Part shown: in pieces, positions 5,975 through 12,662 of the stretch
Numbering within the stretch: the stretch's first letter is position 1
Layout: every line of letters starts with the position of its first letter
Source of the DNA: Rhodoferax sp.
GTDB lineage: Bacteria > Pseudomonadota > Gammaproteobacteria > Burkholderiales > Burkholderiaceae
Length of the DNA stretch: 12,662 bases
Assembly: GCA_028292075.1 (NCBI GenBank)
Contig: JAQGNA010000185.1
Span: 1-12,662, forward strand
Direction: 5' to 3'
Notes under the pieces: model-generated
The model's database searches: none
What the model saw: only the letters and a program-made list of their open reading frames with translations
Told to the model about the DNA's origin: nothing
Translations under genes and position numbers: made by a program

Positions 5975-8125
5975 ATGGCTGAAATGCACCAGGAACCATC
6001 CGGCGGGGCCGATTTCGATCTTTCCCAGTTCTACCAAATCTTTTTTGAGGAAGCCGGCGAAAACCTCGACCAGATGGAGCAGATGCTCCTCGACCTGGAC
6101 TTGGCCGAAACCGACGACGAAGAACTCAACGGCATCTTCCGTTGCGCGCATTCGATCAAGGGCGGAGCTGCCACTTTCGGCTTTTCCGACGTGGCCGAAC
6201 TTACCCATCAGATGGAGTCGCTGCTCGACAAGCTGCGGCGCCACGAACTGCAGCTGATCCCGCCGATGGTCGACGCGCTGCTCGAGTCGGCCGACGCTTC
6301 GCGCAGCCTGCTGGCACGCCATCAGGCCGGTGGCGAGGGCGCGACCGTCTCGACTTCCGACCTGGTGAAGCGCATTGCTTCGCTGGCGGCAGGTGAAGTG
6401 CCCGTGACGGCTGCGGATGCACCCGCACCTGCACCTGCACCTTCGCCGGTGGCAGCCCCTGCCGTTGCGCCAGCTCCGGCCAAGGCCGCTGCGCCCAAGA
6501 GCGCCGACGGCAGCCGCTCGCTCGAGATCCGCATCGGCCCGATGGACAAACCCGAGCAGGCCGATGCGCTGCAGGAACTGTTCCGCGACATTCCCGGCCT
6601 CGGCACCATGACGACGCTTCCGAGCGACCGCGCCGACACCCGGGTCTACGAGGTGCACACCAGTTCGTCGGACAACGATCTGCTCGACCTGTTCATCTTC
6701 CACGTCTCGAAGGAGCTGGTGGCGATTCGCGACCTGCCCGAACACGATGACGCCGCATCGACGCAGTCACCAGCGGTTGACCTGCCCGTGGGGGCCGCTG
6801 CCAGCGCAGACGATGAAGACTTCGGCTTCTTCGCGGGTGCTCCAGGCGTGCCCGAAGAAGTGCCGGCACCGGTGGCCACACCGGTCGCCGCCGCAGCACC
6901 AGCGGCGGCCGGCAAGGCCGATGCGGCGGCGGGCAAGGCGCCTGTGCAGGCAGCCCCGCTAGAAGCCACCACCATTCGGGTCGACATCAAGAAGGTCGAC
7001 CAGCTGATCAACCTGGTGGGCGAACTGGTCATCACCCAGGCCATGCTGGCGCAGAACAGCCAGGGCTTGGACCCGGCCCTACATCAGCAGCTGTTTGCCG
7101 GCCTGGCCGATCTGGACCGCAACACCCGCGACCTGCAGGAATCGGTGATGTCGATCCGCATGATCCCGATGTCGATCGTGTTCAGCCGCTTTCCTCGCAT
7201 GTTGCGCGACCTCGCCAACAAGCTGGGCAAGAAGGTTGAATTCGTCACCCAGGGTGAAGCCACCGAGCTTGACAAGGGCCTGGTCGAAAAGATCACCGAC
7301 CCGCTGACCCACCTGGTGCGCAACAGCTGCGACCACGGCATCGAAATGCCGAAGGACCGATTGGCTGCGGGCAAGTCGGAGCACGGAACGATCACGCTGT
7401 CCGCCTCCCACCAGGGCGGCTCGATCGTGATCGAAGTGCGCGACGACGGCCGTGGCATGTCTCGCGAGAAAATCCTCAGCAAGGCGCGCGAGCGCGGCAT
7501 CGAGGTCAGCAACGGCATGAGCGACGCCGAGGTCTGGCAGCTGATCTTCGCTCCGGGGTTCTCCACCGCCGAGACCGTGACCGACGTGTCCGGACGCGGC
7601 GTGGGCATGGACGTGGTCAAGCGCAACATCGCCGCGTTGAACGGCACGGTTGACATCGATTCGTCCGAGGGCTACGGCATGAAAGTGTCGGTGCGGTTGC
7701 CGCTCACGCTGGCCATCATGGACGGCATGTCGGTGAGCGTCGGAGACGAGGTCTACATCTTGCCGCTCTCGTCGGTCGTGGAGTCGTTCCAGGTAAACGA
7801 CGACGCCGTCAGCACGGTCGCGCAGGGCTCGCAGCTGGTCAAGGTGCGCGAGGAGTACATGCCGGTCATCGAGCTCGGGAAGGTGTTCCAGGTACCACGG
7901 TTTGACTTTGAAAAGTCGAACAGCATCATGGTCGTCGTCGAGTCCGAGGGCAGCCGCGTCGCCTTGCTGGTGAACGAGTTGCTCGGCCAGCACCAGGTCG
8001 TGGTGAAGAACCTCGAGTCCAACTACCGCAAGGTCCCGAATGTGTCCGGCGCCACCATCATGGGCGACGGCAAGGTGGCGCTGATCCTCGACATCGGCGC
8101 CCTGGTGCGCCGCTCGCGCCACTGA
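5975..8125 (+). CDS. cheA: Chemotaxis histidine kinase CheA
   Basis: A 716-residue kinase, longer than E. coli CheA (654) because of two linkers. Domains: P1 (Hpt) about 15-118 with phosphorylatable H59 in 'AHSIKGGAATFGF'; an Ala/Pro linker 141-176; P2, the CheY/CheB docking domain, about 181-254; a second Ala/Pro linker 258-330 containing an aromatic 'DFGFF' motif; P3 dimerisation about 333-395; P4 ATPase about 396-575 with N-box 'HLVRNSCDHGIE', G1 'DDGRGM' and G2 'GRGVGMDVV'; and P5, the CheW-like domain, about 576-714. All catalytic boxes are intact. It autophosphorylates in response to chemoreceptors and passes phosphate to CheY and CheB. AGGAG at 5965-5969, 5 nt before the ATG, supports the start. 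Confidence 0.98.
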   Translation: MAEMHQEPSGGADFDLSQFYQIFFEEAGENLDQMEQMLLDLDLAETDDEELNGIFRCAHSIKGGAATFGFSDVAELTHQMESLLDKLRRHELQLIPPMVDALLESADASRSLLARHQAGGEGATVSTSDLVKRIASLAAGEVPVTAADAPAPAPAPSPVAAPAVAPAPAKAAAPKSADGSRSLEIRIGPMDKPEQADALQELFRDIPGLGTMTTLPSDRADTRVYEVHTSSSDNDLLDLFIFHVSKELVAIRDLPEHDDAASTQSPAVDLPVGAAASADDEDFGFFAGAPGVPEEVPAPVATPVAAAAPAAAGKADAAAGKAPVQAAPLEATTIRVDIKKVDQLINLVGELVITQAMLAQNSQGLDPALHQQLFAGLADLDRNTRDLQESVMSIRMIPMSIVFSRFPRMLRDLANKLGKKVEFVTQGEATELDKGLVEKITDPLTHLVRNSCDHGIEMPKDRLAAGKSEHGTITLSASHQGGSIVIEVRDDGRGMSREKILSKARERGIEVSNGMSDAEVWQLIFAPGFSTAETVTDVSGRGVGMDVVKRNIAALNGTVDIDSSEGYGMKVSVRLPLTLAIMDGMSVSVGDEVYILPLSSVVESFQVNDDAVSTVAQGSQLVKVREEYMPVIELGKVFQVPRFDFEKSNSIMVVVESEGSRVALLVNELLGQHQVVVKNLESNYRKVPNVSGATIMGDGKVALILDIGALVRRSRH
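6419..6442 (+). repeat. Hexanucleotide tandem repeat in the first CheA linker
   Basis: Four consecutive GCACCY hexamers (GCACCC, then three GCACCT) encode the Ala-Pro run at about residues 149-156 of CheA. Because the unit is 6 bp, gain or loss of copies would change linker length without breaking the frame. Confidence 0.75.
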
Positions 8126-8180
8126 GCGCGCGCCGTCCACCATCACCACAACATCACCCAAAGATTCGAAGGAGAGCTTC

Positions 8181-8660
8181 ATGGGAGCAGCAGAGAAGGT
8201 CAATGACCTCACCAACACCACCCGCGAATACCTGACTTTCCGGCTCAGCCAGGAAGAGTATGGCATCGACATTTTGAAGGTGCAGGAAATCCGCGGGTAT
8301 GAGCCGCCGACGCGCATCGCCAATTCGCCGGCGTTCATCAAGGGCGTGGTCAACCTGCGCGGCACCATCGTGCCCATCATCGACATGCGGTTGAAATTCA
8401 ACTGCTCCGAGGCGGAATACAACAGCTTCACCGTCGTGATCATTTTGAACCTGCGCAACCGCATCGTCGGCATCGTGGTGGACTCGGTCAGCGACGTGCT
8501 CGAGCTGGCCCCGGACAGCATCAAGTCCGCACCGGACATCGAGAGCATCATCGACGCGGGCTGCATCCTCGGGCTGGGCTCGGTGGGCGACCGCATGCTG
8601 ATCCTGCTGGACATCGAGCGCCTGATGTCCGGCGTCGACATGGGGCTGGTCGCCGCCTGA
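8181..8660 (+). CDS. cheW: Chemotaxis coupling protein CheW
   Basis: A 159-residue single CheW domain that links CheA P5 to chemoreceptors in the signalling array. After a short polar N-terminus the fold starts at 'EYLTFRLSQEEYGIDILKVQ'. The conserved 'IKGVVNLRGTIVPIIDMR' segment holds R60, the position matching Arg62 of E. coli CheW that is needed for receptor binding. The C-terminal half shows 'IVGIVVDSVSDVLEL' and 'MLILLDIERL'. The start is well supported by AAGGAG at 8169-8174, 6 nt upstream. It follows cheA by 55 bp and is followed by cheR within 8 bp. No chemoreceptor gene separates cheW and cheR, unlike in many related operons. Confidence 0.97.
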   Translation: MGAAEKVNDLTNTTREYLTFRLSQEEYGIDILKVQEIRGYEPPTRIANSPAFIKGVVNLRGTIVPIIDMRLKFNCSEAEYNSFTVVIILNLRNRIVGIVVDSVSDVLELAPDSIKSAPDIESIIDAGCILGLGSVGDRMLILLDIERLMSGVDMGLVAA

Positions 8661-8668
8661 GGTTTCCC

Positions 8669-9526
8669 ATGAGCCGAACCGCGCAACTTTCGTCGAACGT
8701 CAACGGCCCCGTCATGGAAGGGCGCGAGTTCATCTGGACCGATGCCGACTTCGAGCGGGTACAGAAGCTGATCTACCAACGTGCCGGCATCAACCTGCAC
8801 GATGGCAAGCATGCGATGGTGTATAGCCGCCTGTCGCGCCGGTTGCGCGACACGGGTCACAACAGCTTCCGCGATTACCTGGGCTGGCTCGAGACGAACG
8901 ACGGACCGGAATGGCAGGAATTCGTCAACGCGCTGACCACCAACCTGACGGCGTTTTTTCGTGAGCAACATCATTTCGAGATCTTCGCCACGTTGCTCAA
9001 GTCAAAGCCCGCCGGCGTTCCGTGGAACGTATGGTGCAATGCCGCGTCGACGGGCGAAGAGCCTTACTCCATCGTCATGACCGCGCTGGAGTCGCTCGGC
9101 GCCAATGCGGCTTTCAAGTTGATGGCCAGCGACATCGATTCCAAGGTGCTGGCTTCGGCGGCGCAAGGCATCTACAAGCTGGACAACCTCAAGGGCCTGA
9201 GCCCTGAACGGCTGCAGCGGTTCTTTCTGCGCGGCAAGGATTCGAATGCCGGCCTGTTGCGGGCCAAGCCCGAGGTGCGCCGGTTCATCGACTTTCTGAG
9301 CGTGAACCTGATCCGCGACGACTGGCCGTTCCGCGAGCCTTTCGACGTGGTGTTCTGCCGGAACGTGATGATCTATTTCGACGGGCCCACCCAGCGCGGC
9401 GTGCTCGAGCGCATTCACCGCGTGATGAAGCCGGGTGGCATGCTGTTCGTCGGGCATGCTGAAAACTTCAGCGAGTCGCGCGACCTGTTCACTCTGCGCG
9501 GAAAGACAGTCTATGAGCGCCGATAA
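8669..9526 (+). CDS. cheR: Chemoreceptor glutamate methyltransferase CheR
   Basis: A 285-residue enzyme that transfers methyl groups from S-adenosylmethionine to receptor glutamates. The N-terminal helical domain is about residues 22-85 ('WTDADFERVQKLIYQRAGI'), and the SAM-binding domain follows. Conserved motifs are 'TNLTAFFREQHHF' (R98, the catalytic-site Arg position in E. coli CheR), 'CNAASTGEEPYS', 'ASDIDSKVL' and 'DVVFCRNVMIYF', the last strongly diagnostic. The ATG at 8669 has TGAGG at 8658-8662, overlapping the cheW stop, with 6 nt spacing. A second in-frame ATG at 8714 would remove a poorly conserved 15-residue leader. No C-terminal TPR extension is present, so this is a plain CheR. 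It works opposite CheB, encoded two genes downstream. Confidence 0.97.
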   Translation: MSRTAQLSSNVNGPVMEGREFIWTDADFERVQKLIYQRAGINLHDGKHAMVYSRLSRRLRDTGHNSFRDYLGWLETNDGPEWQEFVNALTTNLTAFFREQHHFEIFATLLKSKPAGVPWNVWCNAASTGEEPYSIVMTALESLGANAAFKLMASDIDSKVLASAAQGIYKLDNLKGLSPERLQRFFLRGKDSNAGLLRAKPEVRRFIDFLSVNLIRDDWPFREPFDVVFCRNVMIYFDGPTQRGVLERIHRVMKPGGMLFVGHAENFSESRDLFTLRGKTVYERR

Positions 9527-9548
9527 ATCACGGGGAGGGCGCTGACCC

Positions 9549-10313
9549 ATGGACATCCCAAGGACCGCCGGCCCCTCGCTGGCGCAACGCATGGCCGCCG
9601 GGGCACTGACCAATGGCCCCGTGGTGGACCGCCGCGCGGCACCACGGATCAACGCGCCGGCGAACGTAGCGGCGAATGGTGCCGCGCACGTCGCGCACAC
9701 GTCCTCGCTTGAGGACTTGAAAGGTGCCCGTCGCAAGCCTGGAGAGGCGTCGTTCTTCTACCATGACCATCATTTCCAGTACAACGCGGTCAAGGTGTTG
9801 CCCGGCGAGTATTTTGTGTCTGACGAGAACCTGGTGATCATGACGGTGCTCGGCTCCTGCATTGCCGCCTGCCTGTGGGATTCACGGGCCCACATCGGCG
9901 GCATGAACCACTTCATGCTGCCCGACGGGGACGACGGCGCCGGCTTCGGCCGCTACGGGTCTTACGCGATGGAACTGTTGATCAACGAAATGCTGAAGAA
10001 CGGCGCCCGCCGCGAGTCGCTGCAGGCCAAGATATTCGGTGGAGCGCAGGTCATGAGCAACTTCACGACCATGAACGTTGGCGAGCGCAACACCAGTTTC
10101 GTCATCGATTACCTGCAGACCGAGCGCATACCGCTGCTGTCGCAGGATGTGCTGGACATCTATCCGCGCAAGGTGTGTTTCTTCCCGGTGACCGGCAAGG
10201 CCATGGTCAAGCGCCTGGCCCATGCGCATCCGGAGCAGATGGTCAACGAGCGCCGGGGCAACGCGGTGGCAGTGGCGCAGACCACGGCCGGCGGCTCGGT
10301 CGACCTGTTCTAA
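9549..10313 (+). CDS. cheD: Chemoreceptor glutamine deamidase CheD
   Basis: A 254-residue protein; the deamidase domain occupies about residues 66-235. CheD converts selected receptor glutamines to glutamates and in some bacteria binds CheC or other partners. The catalytic Cys is C104 in 'VLGSCIAACLWD' and the catalytic His is H121 in 'GGMNHFMLP', 17 residues apart as in Thermotoga CheD (C27/H44). 'KIFGGAQV' and 'NVGERN' are further family motifs. Residues 1-65 form an Ala-rich, probably disordered extension, unusual because bacterial CheD proteins often start close to the domain. The C-terminus ends 'GGSVDLF', nearly the tail of the CheZ-like protein. GGAGGG at 9534-9539 supports ATG 9549. 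ATG 9591 is an alternative inside the extension. Confidence 0.95.
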   Translation: MDIPRTAGPSLAQRMAAGALTNGPVVDRRAAPRINAPANVAANGAAHVAHTSSLEDLKGARRKPGEASFFYHDHHFQYNAVKVLPGEYFVSDENLVIMTVLGSCIAACLWDSRAHIGGMNHFMLPDGDDGAGFGRYGSYAMELLINEMLKNGARRESLQAKIFGGAQVMSNFTTMNVGERNTSFVIDYLQTERIPLLSQDVLDIYPRKVCFFPVTGKAMVKRLAHAHPEQMVNERRGNAVAVAQTTAGGSVDLF

Positions 10314-10331
10314 GTTTGAAGGTGAACAAGC

Positions 10332-11438
10332 GTGGTTTCCAAGAAGATCAGGGTGGTGGTGGTAGACGATTCGGCGCTGGTGCGCAGTCTGCTGACCGAG
10401 ATCATCAATCGCCAGCCCGACATGGAATGCGTGGGCGCGGCCAACGATCCACTGGTGGCGCGCGAGATGATCCGTGAATTGAACCCCGACGTCATCACGC
10501 TCGACGTCGAGATGCCGCGCATGGACGGCATCGACTTTCTGGGACGGCTGATGCGGCTTCGGCCGATGCCGGTGGTCATGATTTCCACGCTGACCGACAA
10601 GGGGGCCGAGGTCACCTTGCGGGCCCTGGAACTGGGTGCGGTCGACTTCGTGGCGAAGCCGCGCATCGGCCTTGCCAACGGCCTGAATGAGCTGGCGTCG
10701 CAAATCGTCGAAAAGGTGCGGGTGGCTGCAGTGGCGAAGTTTCGCCGTCCCATCGCGCCGCCATCCGTACCTGGCATGCCCGGGATGCCGGTCGCGCCAG
10801 CAACCGTGCGGCCCGCCAATTCGCTCATCGGACGCATCTCGACCGAGAAGATGATCTGCATCGGTGCCTCCACCGGTGGCACGGAGGCGGTCAAGGAGAT
10901 CCTGATGCACATGCCGGCCGACGCACCGGCCATCGTCATCACCCAGCACATGCCGCCAGGGTTCACCACGAGTTTCGCGGCGCGGCTGAACGGCCTTTGC
11001 CAGATCACGGTAAAGGAAGCCTCGCACGGCGAACGCATCCTGCCGGGCCATGCCTACATCGCACCCGGTGGCAAGCAGTTCCGCGTGGACCGCAGTGGCG
11101 CCAACTACGTCGCCGTGGTGGAAGACACCGAGCCGGTGAACCGCCACAAGCCTTCGGTCGAGGTGCTGTTCCTTTCGGCGGCGGCGGTGGTGGGGCGCAA
11201 CGCCTACGGCATCATGCTGACAGGCATGGGCAACGACGGGGCCCGTGCCATGCGGGAGATGCGCGACAAGGGCAGCTACAACTTCGTGCAGGACGAGGCG
11301 AGCTGCGTGGTGTTCGGCATGCCGCGGGAAGCCATTGCGCACGGGGCGGCCGACGAGGTGTTGCCGCTCGATCGCATTGCAGCGGCGTTGCTGACCAAGC
11401 TTGGCGCGAGTGGAGACCGGTTGCACAACCGGATCTGA
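10332..11438 (+). CDS. cheB: Chemoreceptor methylesterase/deamidase response regulator CheB
   Basis: A 368-residue two-domain enzyme that removes receptor methyl groups when phosphorylated by CheA. The receiver domain is residues about 5-125, with D12/D13, phospho-acceptor D58 ('[12 protein letters not shown]'), Ser85/Thr86 and K109. A linker of about 45 residues contains a Pro/Met-rich '[14 protein letters not shown]' stretch. The methylesterase domain is about 173-358 with catalytic triad S180 ('[10 protein letters not shown]'), H206 ('ITQHMPPGF') and D302 ('TGMGNDGA'); the 26- and 96-residue spacings equal those of E. coli CheB (S164, H190, D286). The start is GTG at 10332, with GAAGG at 10318-10322. 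No in-frame ATG lies nearby. It is the last visible gene of the operon. Confidence 0.97.
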   Translation: MVSKKIRVVVVDDSALVRSLLTEIINRQPDMECVGAANDPLVAREMIRELNPDVITLDVEMPRMDGIDFLGRLMRLRPMPVVMISTLTDKGAEVTLRALELGAVDFVAKPRIGLANGLNELASQIVEKVRVAAVAKFRRPIAPPSVPGMPGMPVAPATVRPANSLIGRISTEKMICIGASTGGTEAVKEILMHMPADAPAIVITQHMPPGFTTSFAARLNGLCQITVKEASHGERILPGHAYIAPGGKQFRVDRSGANYVAVVEDTEPVNRHKPSVEVLFLSAAAVVGRNAYGIMLTGMGNDGARAMREMRDKGSYNFVQDEASCVVFGMPREAIAHGAADEVLPLDRIAAALLTKLGASGDRLHNRI

Positions 11439-11480
11439 AGGCAGTTTTTGGCCGACTGCAAGTCGCAGTTGCGGGCCGCT

Positions 11481-12662
11481 TTACAACATTTCTTCTGGGG
11501 CCAACGGCCCGATCACCTTGAGCAGCAGGCGAAGGCCGAGCGTTGCATCGGGTTCGATGGTTGTTTCAGCCAGGCCCGAACCAGCAGGCGGCAGCCACAG
11601 CAGCCGCCCGCCACGCAACTCCACACGGTAAGCGCCCGACGCCATGGTCGGCTCGATTACTTCGGCCGCGTTTTTGGCGAGGGCGGCACTGCGGATCAGC
11701 AAGGCGATCTCGCTGTTCTGCAATTCTGAGCGGAGGTCGAGGTTCATCGAGCCGATGACGACCACCCGCTGGTCCAGCACGATGACTTTGGAGTGGAGGC
11801 TGGCGCGCGATCCGCCTGCAAGGCTGCCGCCGTCACCGGAGCCGCCCACCGAGCCACCCGAAGCGGCGCCGGCACTGCCCGACATGCTGGAGCCGAAGGC
11901 GGAGCGTCGGCCCAGCTGCTCGGTTCGCATCTCATGCAGTTCCACGCCGATGGCAAGCAGGCGTTGGCGGTAGCGCGCATAGCCAGCGTGGGCCAGTGGC
12001 GCATCGTTCGACGCCAGTGAGTTGGTGAGCACGCGGATGCGGACCTGCTTCTCGCGCATCGCGGTGAGCACCTTCATCATGCGTTCGCCAGGAACGAAGT
12101 AGGGCGACACGATGAGCACGTCTTTCTGTGCGCGCTCCATGAGCCCGACCAGGCCTTCGACCAAGGTCGGTTCCGGGTCGGTTTCATCACCTTCTATCTT
12201 GTTGGGGTGGTCGGCCAGGACGATGGCCGGCGCCCACGTGAGCGGCAGCCGCTTCATGTCGAGCAAGGTTGGCACGGCCAGGGCTCCGAGCGGCGATGCG
12301 GCCTGCGCTTCACTGACGGTGGCCGTCGCGCTGCCGGGCTGAGAAGGCGCGGAAGCAGCGGATGGGGCGGAAGGGCCGTCCGCCAGCATGGACCCGGCGG
12401 TTCTGGCTGAATCGGCGGCGTTGGGCAGCGTTGCCGCATCGGTGGCCGGAGAAGGCGCCTTGCCGGGCAGCGTTTTCCTGAGGGCTGCAATGTCAGCCGG
12501 CGTCATGAGTGTCTGCACCGGATAGGCCAGGGGGTCGTTCCAGTAGGCGTCGAAACTGCGAGACAGCTCGGTGACGACCGGGCCGGCGGCCAGTACGTCC
12601 AGGTCGACGAAGTTGCTGTCGCGCCCCTGCCCGAAGTAGGCGTCGCCCAGGTTGCGGCCGCC
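11481..12662 (-). CDS. Phospholipase-D-superfamily protein, ClsC/YmdC-type cardiolipin synthase (5' part outside window)
   Basis: 393 residues of the C-terminal part are visible; the start lies beyond the right edge. GTG at 12518 is an internal Val codon, since the frame stays open to 12662. The fragment opens with 'GGRNLGDAYFGQG' and 'FVDLDVLAAGPVV', which in ClsC-type enzymes follow the first HKD motif (not seen here). The second HKD motif is present near 11740-11798: 'LHSKVIVLD', then 'IGSMNLDLRSE' (H-x-K-x4-D, then G-S-x-N). The family joins or transfers phosphatidyl groups to make cardiolipin. Two low-complexity inserts interrupt it: a Pro/Ala/Ser stretch (12273-12467) and a Gly/Ser stretch (11805-11903) just before the HKD. 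It is convergent with cheB and has no evident link to chemotaxis. Exact subfamily and substrate are uncertain. Confidence 0.85.
   Translation of the reverse strand, partial: GGRNLGDAYFGQGRDSNFVDLDVLAAGPVVTELSRSFDAYWNDPLAYPVQTLMTPADIAALRKTLPGKAPSPATDAATLPNAADSARTAGSMLADGPSAPSAASAPSQPGSATATVSEAQAASPLGALAVPTLLDMKRLPLTWAPAIVLADHPNKIEGDETDPEPTLVEGLVGLMERAQKDVLIVSPYFVPGERMMKVLTAMREKQVRIRVLTNSLASNDAPLAHAGYARYRQRLLAIGVELHEMRTEQLGRRSAFGSSMSGSAGAASGGSVGGSGDGGSLAGGSRASLHSKVIVLDQRVVVIGSMNLDLRSELQNSEIALLIRSAALAKNAAEVIEPTMASGAYRVELRGGRLLWLPPAGSGLAETTIEPDATLGLRLLLKVIGPLAPEEML

Noticed and set aside
7079..8974. Long minus-strand open frame of 631 codons across cheA, cheW and cheR.
   Set aside because: It lies antisense to three unmistakable genes, is rich in His, Arg, Gln and Asp as typical of GC-rich shadow frames, and shows no domain.
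9882..11426. Minus-strand open frame of 514 codons over cheD and cheB.
   Set aside because: Antisense shadow with His/Arg/Gln-rich composition and no recognisable motif; the plus-strand genes have intact catalytic residues.
11439..11480. Possible terminator between cheB and the convergent phospholipase-D gene.
   Set aside because: Only competing 5 bp arms (GCAGT/ACTGC) are present; the T-run lies before rather than after the stem, so it does not fit an intrinsic terminator.
1..12662. Search for tRNA, rRNA, CRISPR arrays, insertion sequences, phage or toxin-antitoxin genes.
   Set aside because: Nothing recognisable was seen on either strand; nearly all of the sequence is accounted for by flagellar, chemotaxis, two-component and phospholipase-D genes.

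Overview
This window is a high-GC stretch of flagellar and chemotaxis genes. Gene order and protein style (FliMNOPQR followed by a CheY-CheA-CheW-CheR-CheD-CheB run, with long Ala/Pro linkers in CheA) suggest a motile betaproteobacterium of the Burkholderiales, most likely Comamonadaceae. That placement comes from family recognition, not from a database search.

Layout. (1) Positions 1-3146, plus strand: the end of a flagellar operon, with the 3' part of fliM, then fliN, fliO, fliP, fliQ and fliR. These supply the C-ring (switch) and the membrane core of the flagellar type III export gate. Most junctions overlap or nearly touch. The fliQ-fliR junction is the exception, with about 64 bp that may hold a tiny leader reading frame. 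(2) Positions 3156-4894, minus strand: a two-gene two-component operon. It encodes a soluble histidine kinase with an N-terminal receiver domain and a NarL/LuxR-type response regulator, joined by an ATGA overlap. It runs tail-to-tail into fliR with only 9 bp between stop codons. (3) Positions 4895-5076: a divergent control region with a good FliA (sigma-28) type promoter, TAAG-N15-GCCGAAAA, facing the chemotaxis genes. (4) Positions 5077-11438, plus strand: the chemotaxis operon, consisting of a small CheZ-like protein, cheY, cheA, cheW, cheR, cheD and cheB. (5) Positions 11481-12662, minus strand: the 3' part of a phospholipase-D-superfamily gene of the ClsC/YmdC cardiolipin synthase type, convergent with cheB and running off the window.

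How the parts work together. CheA, coupled to receptors by CheW, phosphorylates CheY and CheB. CheY-P binds the FliM/FliN switch. CheR, CheB and CheD adjust receptors. The short CheZ-like protein is the best candidate in the window for the CheY-P phosphatase. No chemoreceptor is encoded here, so receptors must be elsewhere.

Most of the window is ordinary. The points most worth a second look are the miniature CheZ-like protein with a conserved D-x3-Q pair, its C-terminal tail that is almost identical to the tail of CheD, and the receiver-kinase/LuxR pair lodged between the export genes and the chemotaxis operon. I see no tRNA, rRNA, CRISPR array, insertion sequence, phage gene or convincing intrinsic terminator.
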